From the NCBI RefSeq assembly GCF_017814275.1, contig NZ_JAGIYQ010000002.1:186001-250000 (forward strand): a stretch of 64,000 bases of DNA, read 5' to 3'. Source of the stretch: Gottfriedia endophytica. GTDB taxonomy: Bacteria; Bacillota; Bacilli; Bacillales; Bacillaceae_G. The notes beneath the pieces are model-generated. The model was not told the origin of the DNA and did no database searches. It saw only the letters and a list, made by a program, of their open reading frames with translations. Positions 28,156-36,974 of the stretch are shown piece after piece. Positions within the stretch are counted from its first letter, which is position 1. Each line of letters begins with the position of its first letter. Both the position numbers and the translations under genes were made by a program.

Positions 28156-28896
28156 TTTCATTTGATTCAATATTTTTTTCTCAAGTCTAGATACTTGCAC
28201 TTGTGAAATACCTAGTCTTTCGGCAACTTCTGACTGTGTTTGGTCTTTATAGTAACGTAAATATACAATAAGTCTTTCACGTTCATCGAGCTGTTTGATC
28301 GCTTCTTTTAGTGCAAATTTTTCAAACCAATTTGTTTCGTGATTATCAGCTATTTGATCAAGTAGAGTAATTGGGTCGCCATCATTTTCATATACCGTTT
28401 CATGAATAGATGAAGGGGACCTACTTGCTTCTTGAGCCAGTACAACATCTTCAGGAGTAATTTCCATAAATGAAGCTATCTCATTTATTGTTGGAATACG
28501 ACCTAAAGATTTACTCAGTTCCTCTTTTGCTTTACGAATTTTATTATTTGTCTCTTTTAAAGATCGACTTACTTTTACAGTTCCATCATCTCGAATAAAT
28601 CGTTGGATTTCTCCAATAATCATTGGAACAGCATAGGTTGAAAAACGAACGTCATATGATAAATCAAATTTATCAACCGATTTTAATAAACCGATACATC
28701 CTATTTGAAACAAATCATCTGGCTCATAACCACGATTAATAAAGCGTTGAACAACTGACCACACGAGTCTCATGTTGTGCCCTACTATGCTGTCTCTAGC
28801 CAATTGATCGCCTTCCTGACTGCGCTTTATTAATGCTTTTAATTCGCTATCTTTTAATTGCGCACGGCTTTGATCTTGCTTGACTTCTACGTCCAT
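28138..28896 (-). CDS. sigF: RNA polymerase sigma-F factor
   Basis: 252 residues. First forespore-specific sigma factor. Region 2 is GHNMRLVWSVVQRFINRGYEPDDLFQIGCIGLLKSVDKFD near 38-80, then VRFSTYAVPMIIGEIQRFIRDDGTVKVSRSL; region 4 helix-turn-helix is QSEVAERLGISQVQVSRLEKKIL near 220. It is held inactive by SpoIIAB, encoded 12 bp upstream. Last gene of the spoIIA operon. Confidence 0.98.
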   Translation of the reverse strand: MDVEVKQDQSRAQLKDSELKALIKRSQEGDQLARDSIVGHNMRLVWSVVQRFINRGYEPDDLFQIGCIGLLKSVDKFDLSYDVRFSTYAVPMIIGEIQRFIRDDGTVKVSRSLKETNNKIRKAKEELSKSLGRIPTINEIASFMEITPEDVVLAQEASRSPSSIHETVYENDGDPITLLDQIADNHETNWFEKFALKEAIKQLDERERLIVYLRYYKDQTQSEVAERLGISQVQVSRLEKKILNQMKDRIEG

Positions 28897-28908
28897 AGGC
28901 TATTCTCC

Positions 28909-29349
28909 TTAATTACATAAGGCATTACTATTTTTTAAATATTTTTTTACAGTAATCGTTGTTCCAACATTTACAGTAGATGAGACTTCACATTGATCCA
29001 TAAAATTCTCAATTATGGTAAATCCCATTCCTGATCGTTCAAGCTCAGGTTTCGATGTAAAAAGTGGCTGCATAGCTTCATCTAAATCAGCAATTCCCAC
29101 ACCTTCATCGCGAATTGTTAAGGTTACACATTGCTCTTCTAAAACGACTGAAATATAAACAATGCCTTCAGGATTATTTTCATATCCATGTATAATGGCA
29201 TTCGTTACGGCTTCGGAAACCACTGTTTTAATTTCTGTCAAATCATCAAGAGTAGGGTCTAATTGAGTTATAAACGCTGCAACTGTTACCCTTGCAAAAG
29301 ATTCATTCTGACTTAGTGCAGAAAATTGAAGGTTCATTTCGTTACGCAT
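28909..29349 (-). CDS. spoIIAB: Anti-sigma F factor and kinase SpoIIAB
   Basis: 146 residues, GHKL-fold serine kinase that binds sigma-F and phosphorylates SpoIIAA. The N box is [14 protein letters not shown] near residue 45, the G1 box [11 protein letters not shown] near 80, and the G2 region [14 protein letters not shown] near 103. Its ATG overlaps the spoIIAA stop by one base, so the two are translationally coupled. Confidence 0.98.
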   Translation of the reverse strand: MRNEMNLQFSALSQNESFARVTVAAFITQLDPTLDDLTEIKTVVSEAVTNAIIHGYENNPEGIVYISVVLEEQCVTLTIRDEGVGIADLDEAMQPLFTSKPELERSGMGFTIIENFMDQCEVSSTVNVGTTITVKKYLKNSNALCN

Positions 29350-29699
29350 TATGCCACCCCCAAAACTGATAAGCCATTCATTTCATCTTCAGCAAGATGA
29401 ACAATTTTGAATAAACCTGACATATCAAGTAAACGTTTAATAGATGGAGAAATCGAGCAAACGACCATTTCTCCTCCTTTATTTCTAATTACTTTATATC
29501 GTCCTAATATAACTCCTAATCCTGAACTATCCATAAACGTAAGTTGTTCAAGGTTTAAAAGAATATGCTGAATGCTTTCCTTTTCCAGAACTTCGTTTAC
29601 TTGTAATCGTAAATCTTCAGCGGTGTGGTGATCTAACTCGCCAGCTAGTCTCACACATAAGATATTTTCTTTCACTTCTAATTCGATAAAAAGACTCAC
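29349..29699 (-). CDS. spoIIAA: Anti-sigma F factor antagonist SpoIIAA
   Basis: 116 residues, STAS domain. The phosphorylated serine is in [17 protein letters not shown] near residue 57. In its unphosphorylated form it releases sigma-F from SpoIIAB. GTG start at 29699 with GGGAGG 8 bases upstream. A sigma-H promoter match lies 35-62 bp before it. Confidence 0.98.
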   Translation of the reverse strand: MSLFIELEVKENILCVRLAGELDHHTAEDLRLQVNEVLEKESIQHILLNLEQLTFMDSSGLGVILGRYKVIRNKGGEMVVCSISPSIKRLLDMSGLFKIVHLAEDEMNGLSVLGVA

Positions 29700-29733
29700 T
29701 CCAACAACCTCCCTTTTGTGCGGTTATTGAGAG

Positions 29734-29761
29734 TTTCTATGCAGCCATTTCAATTTCCTTC
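29734..29761 (-). promoter_or_regulatory. Sigma-H promoter of the spoIIA operon
   Basis: Minus-strand GAAGGAAAT, 12 bases, ATAGAAA, against consensus RnAGGAwWW-N11/12-RnnGAAT: every -35 position fits and the -10 misses one base. The position fits known sigma-H control of spoIIA. Confidence 0.6.
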
Positions 29762-29839
29762 TCGATGACAAAACTAGTGCTATTCTTACAAATCTTTTAT
29801 TTTAATCAATACTCAATAAAATAGCTGTCGATATAAAAA

Positions 29840-31003
29840 CTATGGAGTATTACAAAACTTCCCAATCGTTCTCTTTAACAAGTCAAAGAAGCTAGCTTTT
29901 TCGACTGTTATTTTTGCTACAAGGTCCGTTTTCATTAATGTTTTACCATCTTTTATTAATTTTAATTGACCAAGAACTTGACCTTTTTTAACAGGTGCTT
30001 GGATATTCTTTAAAAGTGAGATATCTTTTGAAACTTTGCTCAAGCTATCTCCTTTTTTCATAACAACTGTTACTGGATTTTTTGTTACCACATCTACCGC
30101 TTTTTGCTTACCTTTACTAATTTTCAATTGATTGACTTTTTCACCTTTTTTAATTAAGGACTTCACATGAAATTGATTAAACGAGTAGTCTAATAACTTT
30201 GTCATTTGGGCATTTCGATCTTTTGATGTAGGCGCTCCCATTATGACACTGACGACACGCATATTATTTTTCTTTGCAGTTGCAGTTAAACAATATTTAG
30301 CTTCAGATGTATAGCCTGTTTTTAATCCATCTGCACCTGGATAGAACTTGACAAGCTTATTTGTATTAACTAGCCAAAATTGTTTGTCTGTTTTTTGGCG
30401 AAGATAATCTTCATAAGTTCCTGTATATTTCGTAATTAATGGATATTTTAATAATTCTCTTCCCATAACGGCCATATCATATGCAGAAGAATAGTGTCCT
30501 GGAGCAGGTAGCCCAGTTGTATTTTTAAAATGGGTATGCTTTAAACCTAATTTCTTTGCTTCTTTATTCATCATTGAAACAAATGCTTCTTCTGTCCCTG
30601 CAACTTTTTCAGCCATCGCTACTGATGCGTCATTTCCAGATGCTATTGCAATCCCTTTCAGCATTTCATCAACAGTCATTTCTTCTCCTGGCTCTAAAAA
30701 TATTTGTGATCCTCCCATTGATGCTGCATATTCACTTGTCATTACCTTATCTGACAACTTTAATTTTCCTTTATTGATTTGTTCCATAATTAAAAGCATT
30801 GTCATAATTTTTGTCATACTTGCTGGCGGTAATTCTTTATTCGCATCTTTTTCATATAAAACTTTTCCTGTATCTTGTTCTATCACTACAGAAGATAATG
30901 CGCTTTTCGCTAACTCCACTTCTGGCTCTTTAGCATTAACGATCTGTAAAGTAAACGAAAGTGCTATTACACTCGTAAAAATGGTTAGTAAAACCTTTCT
31001 CAT
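29840..31003 (-). CDS. dacF: D-alanyl-D-alanine carboxypeptidase DacF
   Basis: 387 residues, low-molecular-weight PBP acting on germ cell wall and cortex in the forespore. Signal peptide 1-24; SMTK near residue 63, SGND near 122, KTGY near 227, then the PBP5 C-terminal domain and an amphipathic end for membrane attachment. Directly upstream of spoIIAA on the same strand, as in B. subtilis. GGAGGG is 6 bases before ATG. A sigma-F promoter match lies about 30 bp upstream. Confidence 0.95.
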   Translation of the reverse strand: MRKVLLTIFTSVIALSFTLQIVNAKEPEVELAKSALSSVVIEQDTGKVLYEKDANKELPPASMTKIMTMLLIMEQINKGKLKLSDKVMTSEYAASMGGSQIFLEPGEEMTVDEMLKGIAIASGNDASVAMAEKVAGTEEAFVSMMNKEAKKLGLKHTHFKNTTGLPAPGHYSSAYDMAVMGRELLKYPLITKYTGTYEDYLRQKTDKQFWLVNTNKLVKFYPGADGLKTGYTSEAKYCLTATAKKNNMRVVSVIMGAPTSKDRNAQMTKLLDYSFNQFHVKSLIKKGEKVNQLKISKGKQKAVDVVTKNPVTVVMKKGDSLSKVSKDISLLKNIQAPVKKGQVLGQLKLIKDGKTLMKTDLVAKITVEKASFFDLLKRTIGKFCNTP

Positions 31004-31030
31004 CCATAACCCTCCATTCTATTCCTCCCT

Positions 31031-31058
31031 ATTTTTGCCAAATGAAGAGTGTTTAAAC
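31031..31058 (-). promoter_or_regulatory. Candidate sigma-F promoter of dacF
   Basis: Minus-strand GTTTA, 14 bases, GGCAAAAAT. The -10 fits the sigma-F pattern GGnnAnAnT exactly; the -35 is one base from GYATA. Confidence 0.45.
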
Positions 31059-31127
31059 AGATAGAATTGAAAAATATTTCCAAAATATGGTTGTATTTTC
31101 AATTATTTTCACATATGATGTAAAAAA

Positions 31128-31152
31128 AGTGTATTAATCGTATTCATACACT
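31128..31152. promoter_or_regulatory. YtrA-type operator
   Basis: AGTGTA, 13 bases, TACACT, 37 bp before the GntR gene. This is the arrangement I recall for the B. subtilis YtrA operator, consistent with autoregulation of the ABC operon. Confidence 0.65.
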
Positions 31153-31188
31153 ATACACACTTTACCCAATTTAAAAGGTGGTGAGCTT

Positions 31189-31587
31189 GTGATTATTTCG
31201 ATAGATGCTAAAAGTCCGCTTTCTATATGGGAACAAATTGTTTTTCATACAAAAGAAAATATTGTGAAAGGAATCCTTTCACAAGGAGAGAAATTACCTT
31301 CTGTTCGAGAATTAGCTACTACACTAGTAATTAACCCAAATACAGTTAGTCGAGCTTATCAAGAACTTGAACGTCAAGGAATAATTGAAACAATTCGCGG
31401 AAAAGGAACATTTGTATCTGATGAGTATCATCCTGCTCCATCAACAGAGACAATAGACAAACTTAAAATAAGACTTCATACACTTTTGTCGGATTGCTCT
31501 ATTGAAGGAATAAAGAAAGAAACAATCTACCAATGGATCGATTCATACTTTATAGACGGGAAGGAGAAGAAAAATGTTAAAAATTGA
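31189..31587 (+). CDS. GntR-family regulator, YtrA subfamily
   Basis: 132 residues. Winged helix in residues 10-75: QGEKLPSVRELATTLVINPNTVSRAYQELERQGI and GKGTFVSD; then only a short dimerisation tail, as in YtrA. Predicted to repress its own operon through the site at 31128-31152. GTG start with AAAGGTGGTGAG upstream. It overlaps the ATPase gene by 14 bases. Confidence 0.88.
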   Translation: MIISIDAKSPLSIWEQIVFHTKENIVKGILSQGEKLPSVRELATTLVINPNTVSRAYQELERQGIIETIRGKGTFVSDEYHPAPSTETIDKLKIRLHTLLSDCSIEGIKKETIYQWIDSYFIDGKEKKNVKN

Positions 31588-32452
31588 AAGCTTATCAAAA
31601 CGTCTTGAGGATAAAAACGTACTTCAAAATATTTCATTTGAAATACACAAAGGTTCAATAACAGGTTTAATTGGTCGAAACGGTGCTGGAAAAACAACTT
31701 TAATTAGAACAATTGTTGGCATTTTAGATAAAAATGAGGGGAACGTCACAATTGATGGGGAAAATATCTTTTCAAATGAAGCTCTAAGAACTCAAATTGT
31801 TTTTATGGCGGACACAACAAATTTTATTAAGCAGTTTACTGTAAAGGAACTTGTATCAATCTACGAAAATGCATATCCAAACTTTAATAAATCTAGTTTT
31901 TATGAATCCCTCGAAAAATACAAATTACCAAATAGTTCCCTTCGTAGATACTCAAAAGGGATGAAAACTTTGCTTTATCTATTATTAACTTTCTCTTCAG
32001 GGGCTAGCTATGTCATTTTAGATGAACCAACGAATGGATTAGACCCAATTGTAAAACGAACAGTATTACAACTGATCATTGAATACGTTAGTAGTGGTGA
32101 AGTTGGTGTACTTATATCCTCTCACCATTTAGCTGAATTAGAAAAAATCATTGACCACTATTTGTTTTTAAAAGATGGTTTAATTGAATCTAATTCCTCT
32201 CTAGAAGAAAGTTTTACAGATTATTGCAAACTTCAAGTTGCTTTTCAAGATGAGTTACCATCACAATTTAAAGAACATCAAGACATCTTTATACTCTCAC
32301 AAACAGGAAAAGTATCAATTTTAATTGTAAAAAGACAAAAAGAAGAGATCATTACGCAACTCCAAGGCGCCAAACCACTTCTCCTTGAAGAGTTACCTCT
32401 TACATTAGAAGATTTATTTTATTTAAAGGATGGAGGAGAACTTTATGTTTAA
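31574..32452 (+). CDS. ABC transporter ATP-binding protein
   Basis: 292 residues. Walker A GRNGAGKTT near residue 35, signature RRYSKGMKTLL near 123, Walker B YVILDEPTNGLDP near 147, switch His in SSHH near 178. The signature is the degenerate YSKGMK form typical of YtrB/BcrA-type exporters. Paired with the following permease; the substrate is unknown, and cell-envelope stress or antimicrobial peptide export is a family-based guess. Confidence 0.9.
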   Translation: MLKIESLSKRLEDKNVLQNISFEIHKGSITGLIGRNGAGKTTLIRTIVGILDKNEGNVTIDGENIFSNEALRTQIVFMADTTNFIKQFTVKELVSIYENAYPNFNKSSFYESLEKYKLPNSSLRRYSKGMKTLLYLLLTFSSGASYVILDEPTNGLDPIVKRTVLQLIIEYVSSGEVGVLISSHHLAELEKIIDHYLFLKDGLIESNSSLEESFTDYCKLQVAFQDELPSQFKEHQDIFILSQTGKVSILIVKRQKEEIITQLQGAKPLLLEELPLTLEDLFYLKDGGELYV

Positions 32453-33446
32453 TCAGGCTTTATGGCTAAAAAATTCTAAGCAATCTAAACTTGTCCTTAT
32501 ACTGATGTATCTTCTTCATCTAGTAATTATTCCATTTAGCTATTTTAATAAATCAATTGTTTTAAAGGAACAAATAAACAGTGTTGAACAATATAAAGGC
32601 ATTTATATTGGGGAATTTTCGATGTTAGGTTTCTTTTCAGCTTTTCTAATGATCGCATTTGCAATTTTATTAATTGGGATCGAACGAAATTCAGGAGGGA
32701 TTGATTTTCAATTTTCATTACCTTTTACTCCAAAGCAATTATTTTTCTCAAAATGGATTTATGGAATTTCCCACCTCATCGCTGCATACCTTTGTACATT
32801 TATACTTGTTATCATAATTCATTTTACAACAGATTTACATCAATATATTACTTGGACTATTTTCTTTAAAATCTTTATTATTCTCTTTCTTTATTCAGTA
32901 GCTTTTTTCACAACATCATTAGCAATTGGTACAGTAACAGGACATTACTTTTCTCAAGTTTTATTAACAGGTTTTACATTAATTTCTATAATCACTCTTT
33001 ATTTTAGTGTTTTTGCAAATATAAAAGGCCTATTAAACTATGATTTTCACAATATTGCTATCGAAAGATTTTTGCCTAAGATCACTTTACCCATTTCATT
33101 AACTTCTACAAATATCTATCTTGATTTAGGAACAAACAAAGTTAATATTGAACCGATTGATTTAACAAATATTATAGGAATGATTTGCTATATTATTATT
33201 TTCTTCATAGTTGGACTATTATGCTTTAACCGAAAAGCAAATGAGAATAACGGTAAACTATTTCTTTATAAAAAGTTTGGATATATTATGCAATTCATTT
33301 TCATCTATTTAATTGCAACAGGTATTGCTTTATTGACTTCTGCGATTACTGAAACTTCAAGAACGGTTATTTACTTGATTGGATTATGTATTGGACTAAT
33401 CGTGGGGCATTTATTCTATAAGAGATTAAATAAGTTTTTTGATTAA
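32445..33446 (+). CDS. ABC transporter permease
   Basis: About 333 residues with six or more hydrophobic segments and no soluble domain of note. It matches the ABC-2-type membrane partner of YtrA-regulated transporters (SLPFTPKQLFFSKWIYGISHL near residue 85 is a typical cytoplasmic loop). ATG 32445 has GGAGGAG upstream and lies inside the end of the ATPase gene. Last gene of the three-gene operon; repeat R7 follows. Confidence 0.85.
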   Translation: MFNQALWLKNSKQSKLVLILMYLLHLVIIPFSYFNKSIVLKEQINSVEQYKGIYIGEFSMLGFFSAFLMIAFAILLIGIERNSGGIDFQFSLPFTPKQLFFSKWIYGISHLIAAYLCTFILVIIIHFTTDLHQYITWTIFFKIFIILFLYSVAFFTTSLAIGTVTGHYFSQVLLTGFTLISIITLYFSVFANIKGLLNYDFHNIAIERFLPKITLPISLTSTNIYLDLGTNKVNIEPIDLTNIIGMICYIIIFFIVGLLCFNRKANENNGKLFLYKKFGYIMQFIFIYLIATGIALLTSAITETSRTVIYLIGLCIGLIVGHLFYKRLNKFFD

Positions 33447-33452
33447 TTTTAA

Positions 33453-33667
33453 GGCTTTTTTCGTAAATATAGTTGCTATTTTAGAATGCCTTAGTTGATT
33501 ACTACTCCAGGATGCTCCCTTTCCGTGGTGCGTGAGCTGAGCCTCCTCGTCGCTATCGCTCCTGCGGGGTCTCAGCCTTCCCGCTATTCCCACAGGAGTC
33601 TCGCTCCTTCCATTGTAATCAACTTCTGTCTTTAAAATTAGTTATCTCAAAAGCAATGAAAAGAGCC
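33453..33667 (+). repeat. Family 1 repeat, copy R7
   Basis: Left end GGCTTTTTTCGTAAATATAG, right end CTCAAAAGCAATGAAAAGAGCC. Arms GTTGATTACTA / TTGTAATCAAC have one mismatch; stems CTCCTGCGGG/CCCACAGGAG and GCTGAG/CTCAGC. Confidence 0.87.
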
Positions 33668-33732
33668 ATTTTAAAATCACTTTTTAATAAGCGAAAATTT
33701 TTCTACTAAATACTTTAAAAGGAACTGAAGTC

Positions 33733-34002
33733 GTGCAAAACTTCGTATATCTATTTATTGCTACAGTTATTGTTGTTATTGTTGTTTCTGTATTTTCATC
33801 CATCCTACGTAAAAAGAATCATTGTTTAACTTGGGTTACGGGTGCATTATTAACAGTAATTTCTTTCATAGTAGCTGTAATTTCGTACTTTACACTCGAC
33901 GGCTGGGAATCAATGAGCTTCTTCTTTCTGTTCATTAGCGTTTTAGTAGGTTCGTTGTTTGGAACTCTAGTCTCAAAATTACAAAAATCAACTTCTCACT
34001 AA
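33733..34002 (+). CDS. Small membrane protein, unknown function
   Basis: 89 residues with three predicted membrane helices (about 3-24, 34-54, 62-82) separated by RKKNHC and TLDGWESM. The layout is common among uncharacterised YesK-like Bacillus proteins. GTG start with AAAGGAA upstream; its own terminator follows. Flanked by two family 1 repeats. Confidence 0.7.
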   Translation: MQNFVYLFIATVIVVIVVSVFSSILRKKNHCLTWVTGALLTVISFIVAVISYFTLDGWESMSFFFLFISVLVGSLFGTLVSKLQKSTSH

Positions 34003-34003
34003 T

Positions 34004-34040
34004 AAAAAAAGCAAAACGAGAAATTTCGTTTTGCTTTTAA
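34004..34040 (+). terminator. Terminator after the small membrane protein
   Basis: AAAAAGCAAAACGA and TTCGTTTTGCTTTT with a short loop. Confidence 0.8.
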
Positions 34041-34101
34041 TTTTACATAAAACCATTTGGAGGAATTAACAAGACATATTTTTTGTCTTGTTTTTATTTT
34101 T

Positions 34102-34326
34102 GGCTCTTTTTTTAAAGATTGTTGCTTTTAGGTTATGTAAGTTAAAAAACAGAAGTTGATTGGAACGGAAGGGTGAAGGGCTCCTGTGGGAGATGCAAGA
34201 AGGCTAAGACCCCACAGGAGCATATGCGACGAGGAGGCTCATCTCACGCCCCAAGGAAAGCGAGCATCCTGGAGTGGAAATCAGCTAACACATACTGAAA
34301 TAGCAACAATGTATACGAAAGCAGCC
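34102..34326 (-). repeat. Family 1 repeat, copy R8, inverted
   Basis: GGCTCTTTTTTTAAAGATTG at one end and AGCAACAATGTATACGAAAG...AGCC at the other. Stem CTCCTGTGGG/CCCACAGGAG intact; the inner stem is weakened. Confidence 0.87.
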
Positions 34327-34532
34327 TTATTTTTTCTTACAAAAAATATTAGAAATGTTCTACTTTAGTTTATTAAAAGTAAGATCAACTCTATTTATTA
34401 AACTTTTTTAATAACTGATAATTGAAATATTTCTAATTTCCTTTTAAAAGTAAATTATTTATTGTTATAATTAGAATGTTATGATTAAAATTGGTAGAAT
34501 TAGCTGTTTACCATACACCTTTAGGGGGAACT
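34327..34532. other. Non-coding region before the DedA gene
   Basis: About 200 bp, A+T rich; it must contain the DedA promoter, but no confident -35/-10 pair stands out. Confidence 0.35.
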
Positions 34533-35153
34533 ATGAAATCAATTATATTTTTTTTACAACTGGGAGGGCCTTTTGGATTATTTTTACTAACCTCTTTAGA
34601 AGCAATGTCGATTCCTTTACCTGGAAATTTAGCTACTTTACTATATGGATTTATAATGGACTGGAATTTTAAACATCTTTTGTTTATATCATTTATAAAC
34701 AGTTTAGTTTATGTAACTTTTAGTTTAGTTCCATTCTTTATCGGATCTAAACTTGAGAATAGCGTTAATAGAATATTTGGCAAACAAAAAATTGATAAAG
34801 CTCAAAAATGGTTCAATCGATACGGCTCTTTAGCAATCATTTTCTCAAGGCCAACTCCTATTTCATCGTATATCTCCTATGTATCTGGTATGAGCAAAAT
34901 TCATCCTTTAAAATTTTACATCTATAGTTTTATTGGTATTTTCCCTTGGATAACACTTCTTTTATATGTTGGTAGTCTTGGGGATATTCATTATTTTATG
35001 CATCTTCTAAGAAAAAGCGAACACATTTCTTATTTAATTATAGGGATTGCAGTCTTGATCATTATTCCATATTTCTTTTTTATTAAACAAATGAGAGCTA
35101 AAAAAAATAATACAGAGAGTTCTAAAATAGCAAATGGTGCTAGCAACTTATAA
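34533..35153 (+). CDS. DedA family membrane protein
   Basis: About 206 residues. VTT/DedA domain: SLEAMSIPLPGNLATLLYG near residue 20, the amphipathic FSRPTPISSYISYVSGMSKI near 105-125 (the usual F.R.[I/T]P..R region, with Ser where many have Arg), and WITLLLYVGSLG near 145. Members include undecaprenyl-phosphate and phospholipid translocases. ATG 34533 has AGGGGGAA 3-8 bases upstream. Function within the family not resolved. Confidence 0.82.
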   Translation: MKSIIFFLQLGGPFGLFLLTSLEAMSIPLPGNLATLLYGFIMDWNFKHLLFISFINSLVYVTFSLVPFFIGSKLENSVNRIFGKQKIDKAQKWFNRYGSLAIIFSRPTPISSYISYVSGMSKIHPLKFYIYSFIGIFPWITLLLYVGSLGDIHYFMHLLRKSEHISYLIIGIAVLIIIPYFFFIKQMRAKKNNTESSKIANGASNL

Positions 35154-35172
35154 GTAGCTAGCACCATTTTTT
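35135..35172 (+). terminator. DedA gene terminator
   Basis: GGTGCTAGC / GCTAGCACC, loop 12 bases, followed by ATTTTTTT; it probably serves the convergent permease gene too. Confidence 0.85.
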
Positions 35173-36470
35173 TATGAAATAAAATTTAATGCGAATCTGA
35201 AAAAGAATAACGCAGAAATAGCTACCATATAAGGTGTTATCTCTGATTTTTTTCCAGCAGCAAGTTTAACTAATGGGTATGCAATAAATCCAAATGCAAT
35301 ACCGTCTACAATACTATATGTTAATGGAATAAACGCTAATATTAGAAATGCTGGAATTGCTTCAGTAGGATCATCCAAGTGAATATCCGTAATACTTTTA
35401 ACCATCAAAGAACCTATTATGATTAAAATTGGGGCAATAGCTGTTGATGGAATATATGCAATAATGGGCATAAATAAGATACAACTTAAAAATAGAAGCC
35501 CTGTAACAATAGACGTAAGTCCTGTTCTTCCTCCTGAACTTATACCTGCACTTCCTTCAACTGCAATGACTGTTGGACTAGTTCCTAACAAGCTAGAAAG
35601 TATAACGCTAAAAGTAGTACTCTGTATAACTTTCTGTTGCTTGTTTTCTTGGTTGATCATACTTAATTGTCCGTGTATTATTCCAATTGATTCAAATAAA
35701 ATAACCATTGTTAATGAAAATACAGCAATCCAAAATGAAAAGCCCATCATGGAAGAAAAAGAAAGTTGACCAATCACACTTTTTGCTGCTGCAACTGAAA
35801 TTGTTGTAGAGCCATGTGCTTTTTCTAATCCACCATGTAAACAAAATGAAATCAACGTTCCTGCAATGACTGTTAATAAAAAGTTTGCTGGAACATTTTT
35901 TACAAATAAGAAAATCGCAATGGCTAGTGTTAAAACAGTTGCTAACACTTCAGGATTTGAAAAATTTGCGATCGATACAAATGTATGATCATTTTTAACA
36001 ACTAGTCCACCTTCTTGTAATCCAATAAAGGTCAAAAAGAATCCGATCCCTACAGTAATTGCACTTTTAAGGGATGTTGGAATTGAAGTGGTTAATCTTT
36101 GTATTAATTTTGTAAACGATAAAATTGTTAAAATGACCCCGCTTACAAAAACAACTCCTAGGGCTTGCTGCCAAGTCATTCCCATTTGACTTACCATTGT
36201 GTAAGTAAATAATGCATTGATTCCCATACCGGGAACGATAACGAGTGGAGAATTACTCCAAAACCCTAATACAATACAGCCTAAAAAGGCAGACAAAATT
36301 GTTGCGATCATCGCTCCTTGGAATGAAACTCCCGCGTTATGAAGAATAGTACTATTTACAGAAATAATATACACTAGTGTTAAAAATGATACTAGTCCTG
36401 CAATAACCTCCTTTTTCAAGGTCGTGCCATTCTCCAATGTTTTAAATTGACGTTCAATAAATTTCTTCAA
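35172..36470 (-). CDS. NCS2-family purine permease (PbuG/PbuO-like)
   Basis: About 432 residues, AzgA-type hypoxanthine/guanine transporter with some 12 membrane segments. Diagnostic blocks: LKKEVIAGLVSFLTLVYIISVN at the start, SPLVIVPGMGINALFTYTMV near 70, VAVEGSAGISSGGRTGLTSIVTG near 300, FIPLTYSIVDGIAFGFI near 390. Start TTG 36470 with GAGAGG 7 bases upstream; the frame is open 12 codons farther but lacks a site. Proximity to deoB-pupG suggests purine salvage. Confidence 0.87.
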   Translation of the reverse strand: MKKFIERQFKTLENGTTLKKEVIAGLVSFLTLVYIISVNSTILHNAGVSFQGAMIATILSAFLGCIVLGFWSNSPLVIVPGMGINALFTYTMVSQMGMTWQQALGVVFVSGVILTILSFTKLIQRLTTSIPTSLKSAITVGIGFFLTFIGLQEGGLVVKNDHTFVSIANFSNPEVLATVLTLAIAIFLFVKNVPANFLLTVIAGTLISFCLHGGLEKAHGSTTISVAAAKSVIGQLSFSSMMGFSFWIAVFSLTMVILFESIGIIHGQLSMINQENKQQKVIQSTTFSVILSSLLGTSPTVIAVEGSAGISSGGRTGLTSIVTGLLFLSCILFMPIIAYIPSTAIAPILIIIGSLMVKSITDIHLDDPTEAIPAFLILAFIPLTYSIVDGIAFGFIAYPLVKLAAGKKSEITPYMVAISALFFFRFALNFIS

Positions 36471-36620
36471 AAAAATTCCTCTCTTTTTTCTGGCTCCCTC
36501 TCCCACCCATGCCTAAAAGGCACCTAAATATTATACTAGATTTCAATGTATTTTCAAACAATTAATTAGTAAAAAATGCATTTTTTCATTTAATAAAATA
36601 TGCCAAAGTCTAATATAAAA

Positions 36621-36840
36621 AGGAAGTTTTCGTGTACATTGTTGCTATTTTAGAGTGCAGTAGTTGATTAAAACTCCAGGTTGCTCCCTTTCCGTGGGAC
36701 GTGAGCTGAGCCTCCTCGGCAAGCCTGCGGGGTCTCAGCCTTCCCGCTATTCCCACAGGAGTCTCGCACCTTCCATTTTAATCAACTTCAATCTTTAAAA
36801 TTAAAAATCTCAAAAAAAATCTTTTAGAAAGGAGACATCC
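36621..36840 (+). repeat. Family 1 repeat, copy R9
   Basis: Arms GTTGATTAAAA / TTTTAATCAAC pair perfectly and differ from R3 by a compensatory pair change. GCTGAG/CTCAGC present. The right end runs into GGAGACATCC, similar to the accessory blocks at R1 and R6. Confidence 0.87.
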
Positions 36841-36913
36841 GTGCTAAATTATCACCATTGTGCATGAAGATGTCCCATTTCGCCCATAACTTTTTACTTT
36901 CAAAAATATAAAA

Positions 36914-36948
36914 AAATAGACCCCTACAATATGTAGAAGCCTATTTTA
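36914..36948 (-). terminator. pupG terminator
   Basis: AAAATAG...CTAC / GTAG...CTATTTT with minus-strand tail TTTTTTAT; the outer and inner pairs are separated by bulges. Confidence 0.55.
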
Positions 36949-36974
36949 TATTAGTTGTTATAAATTGTTATAAA

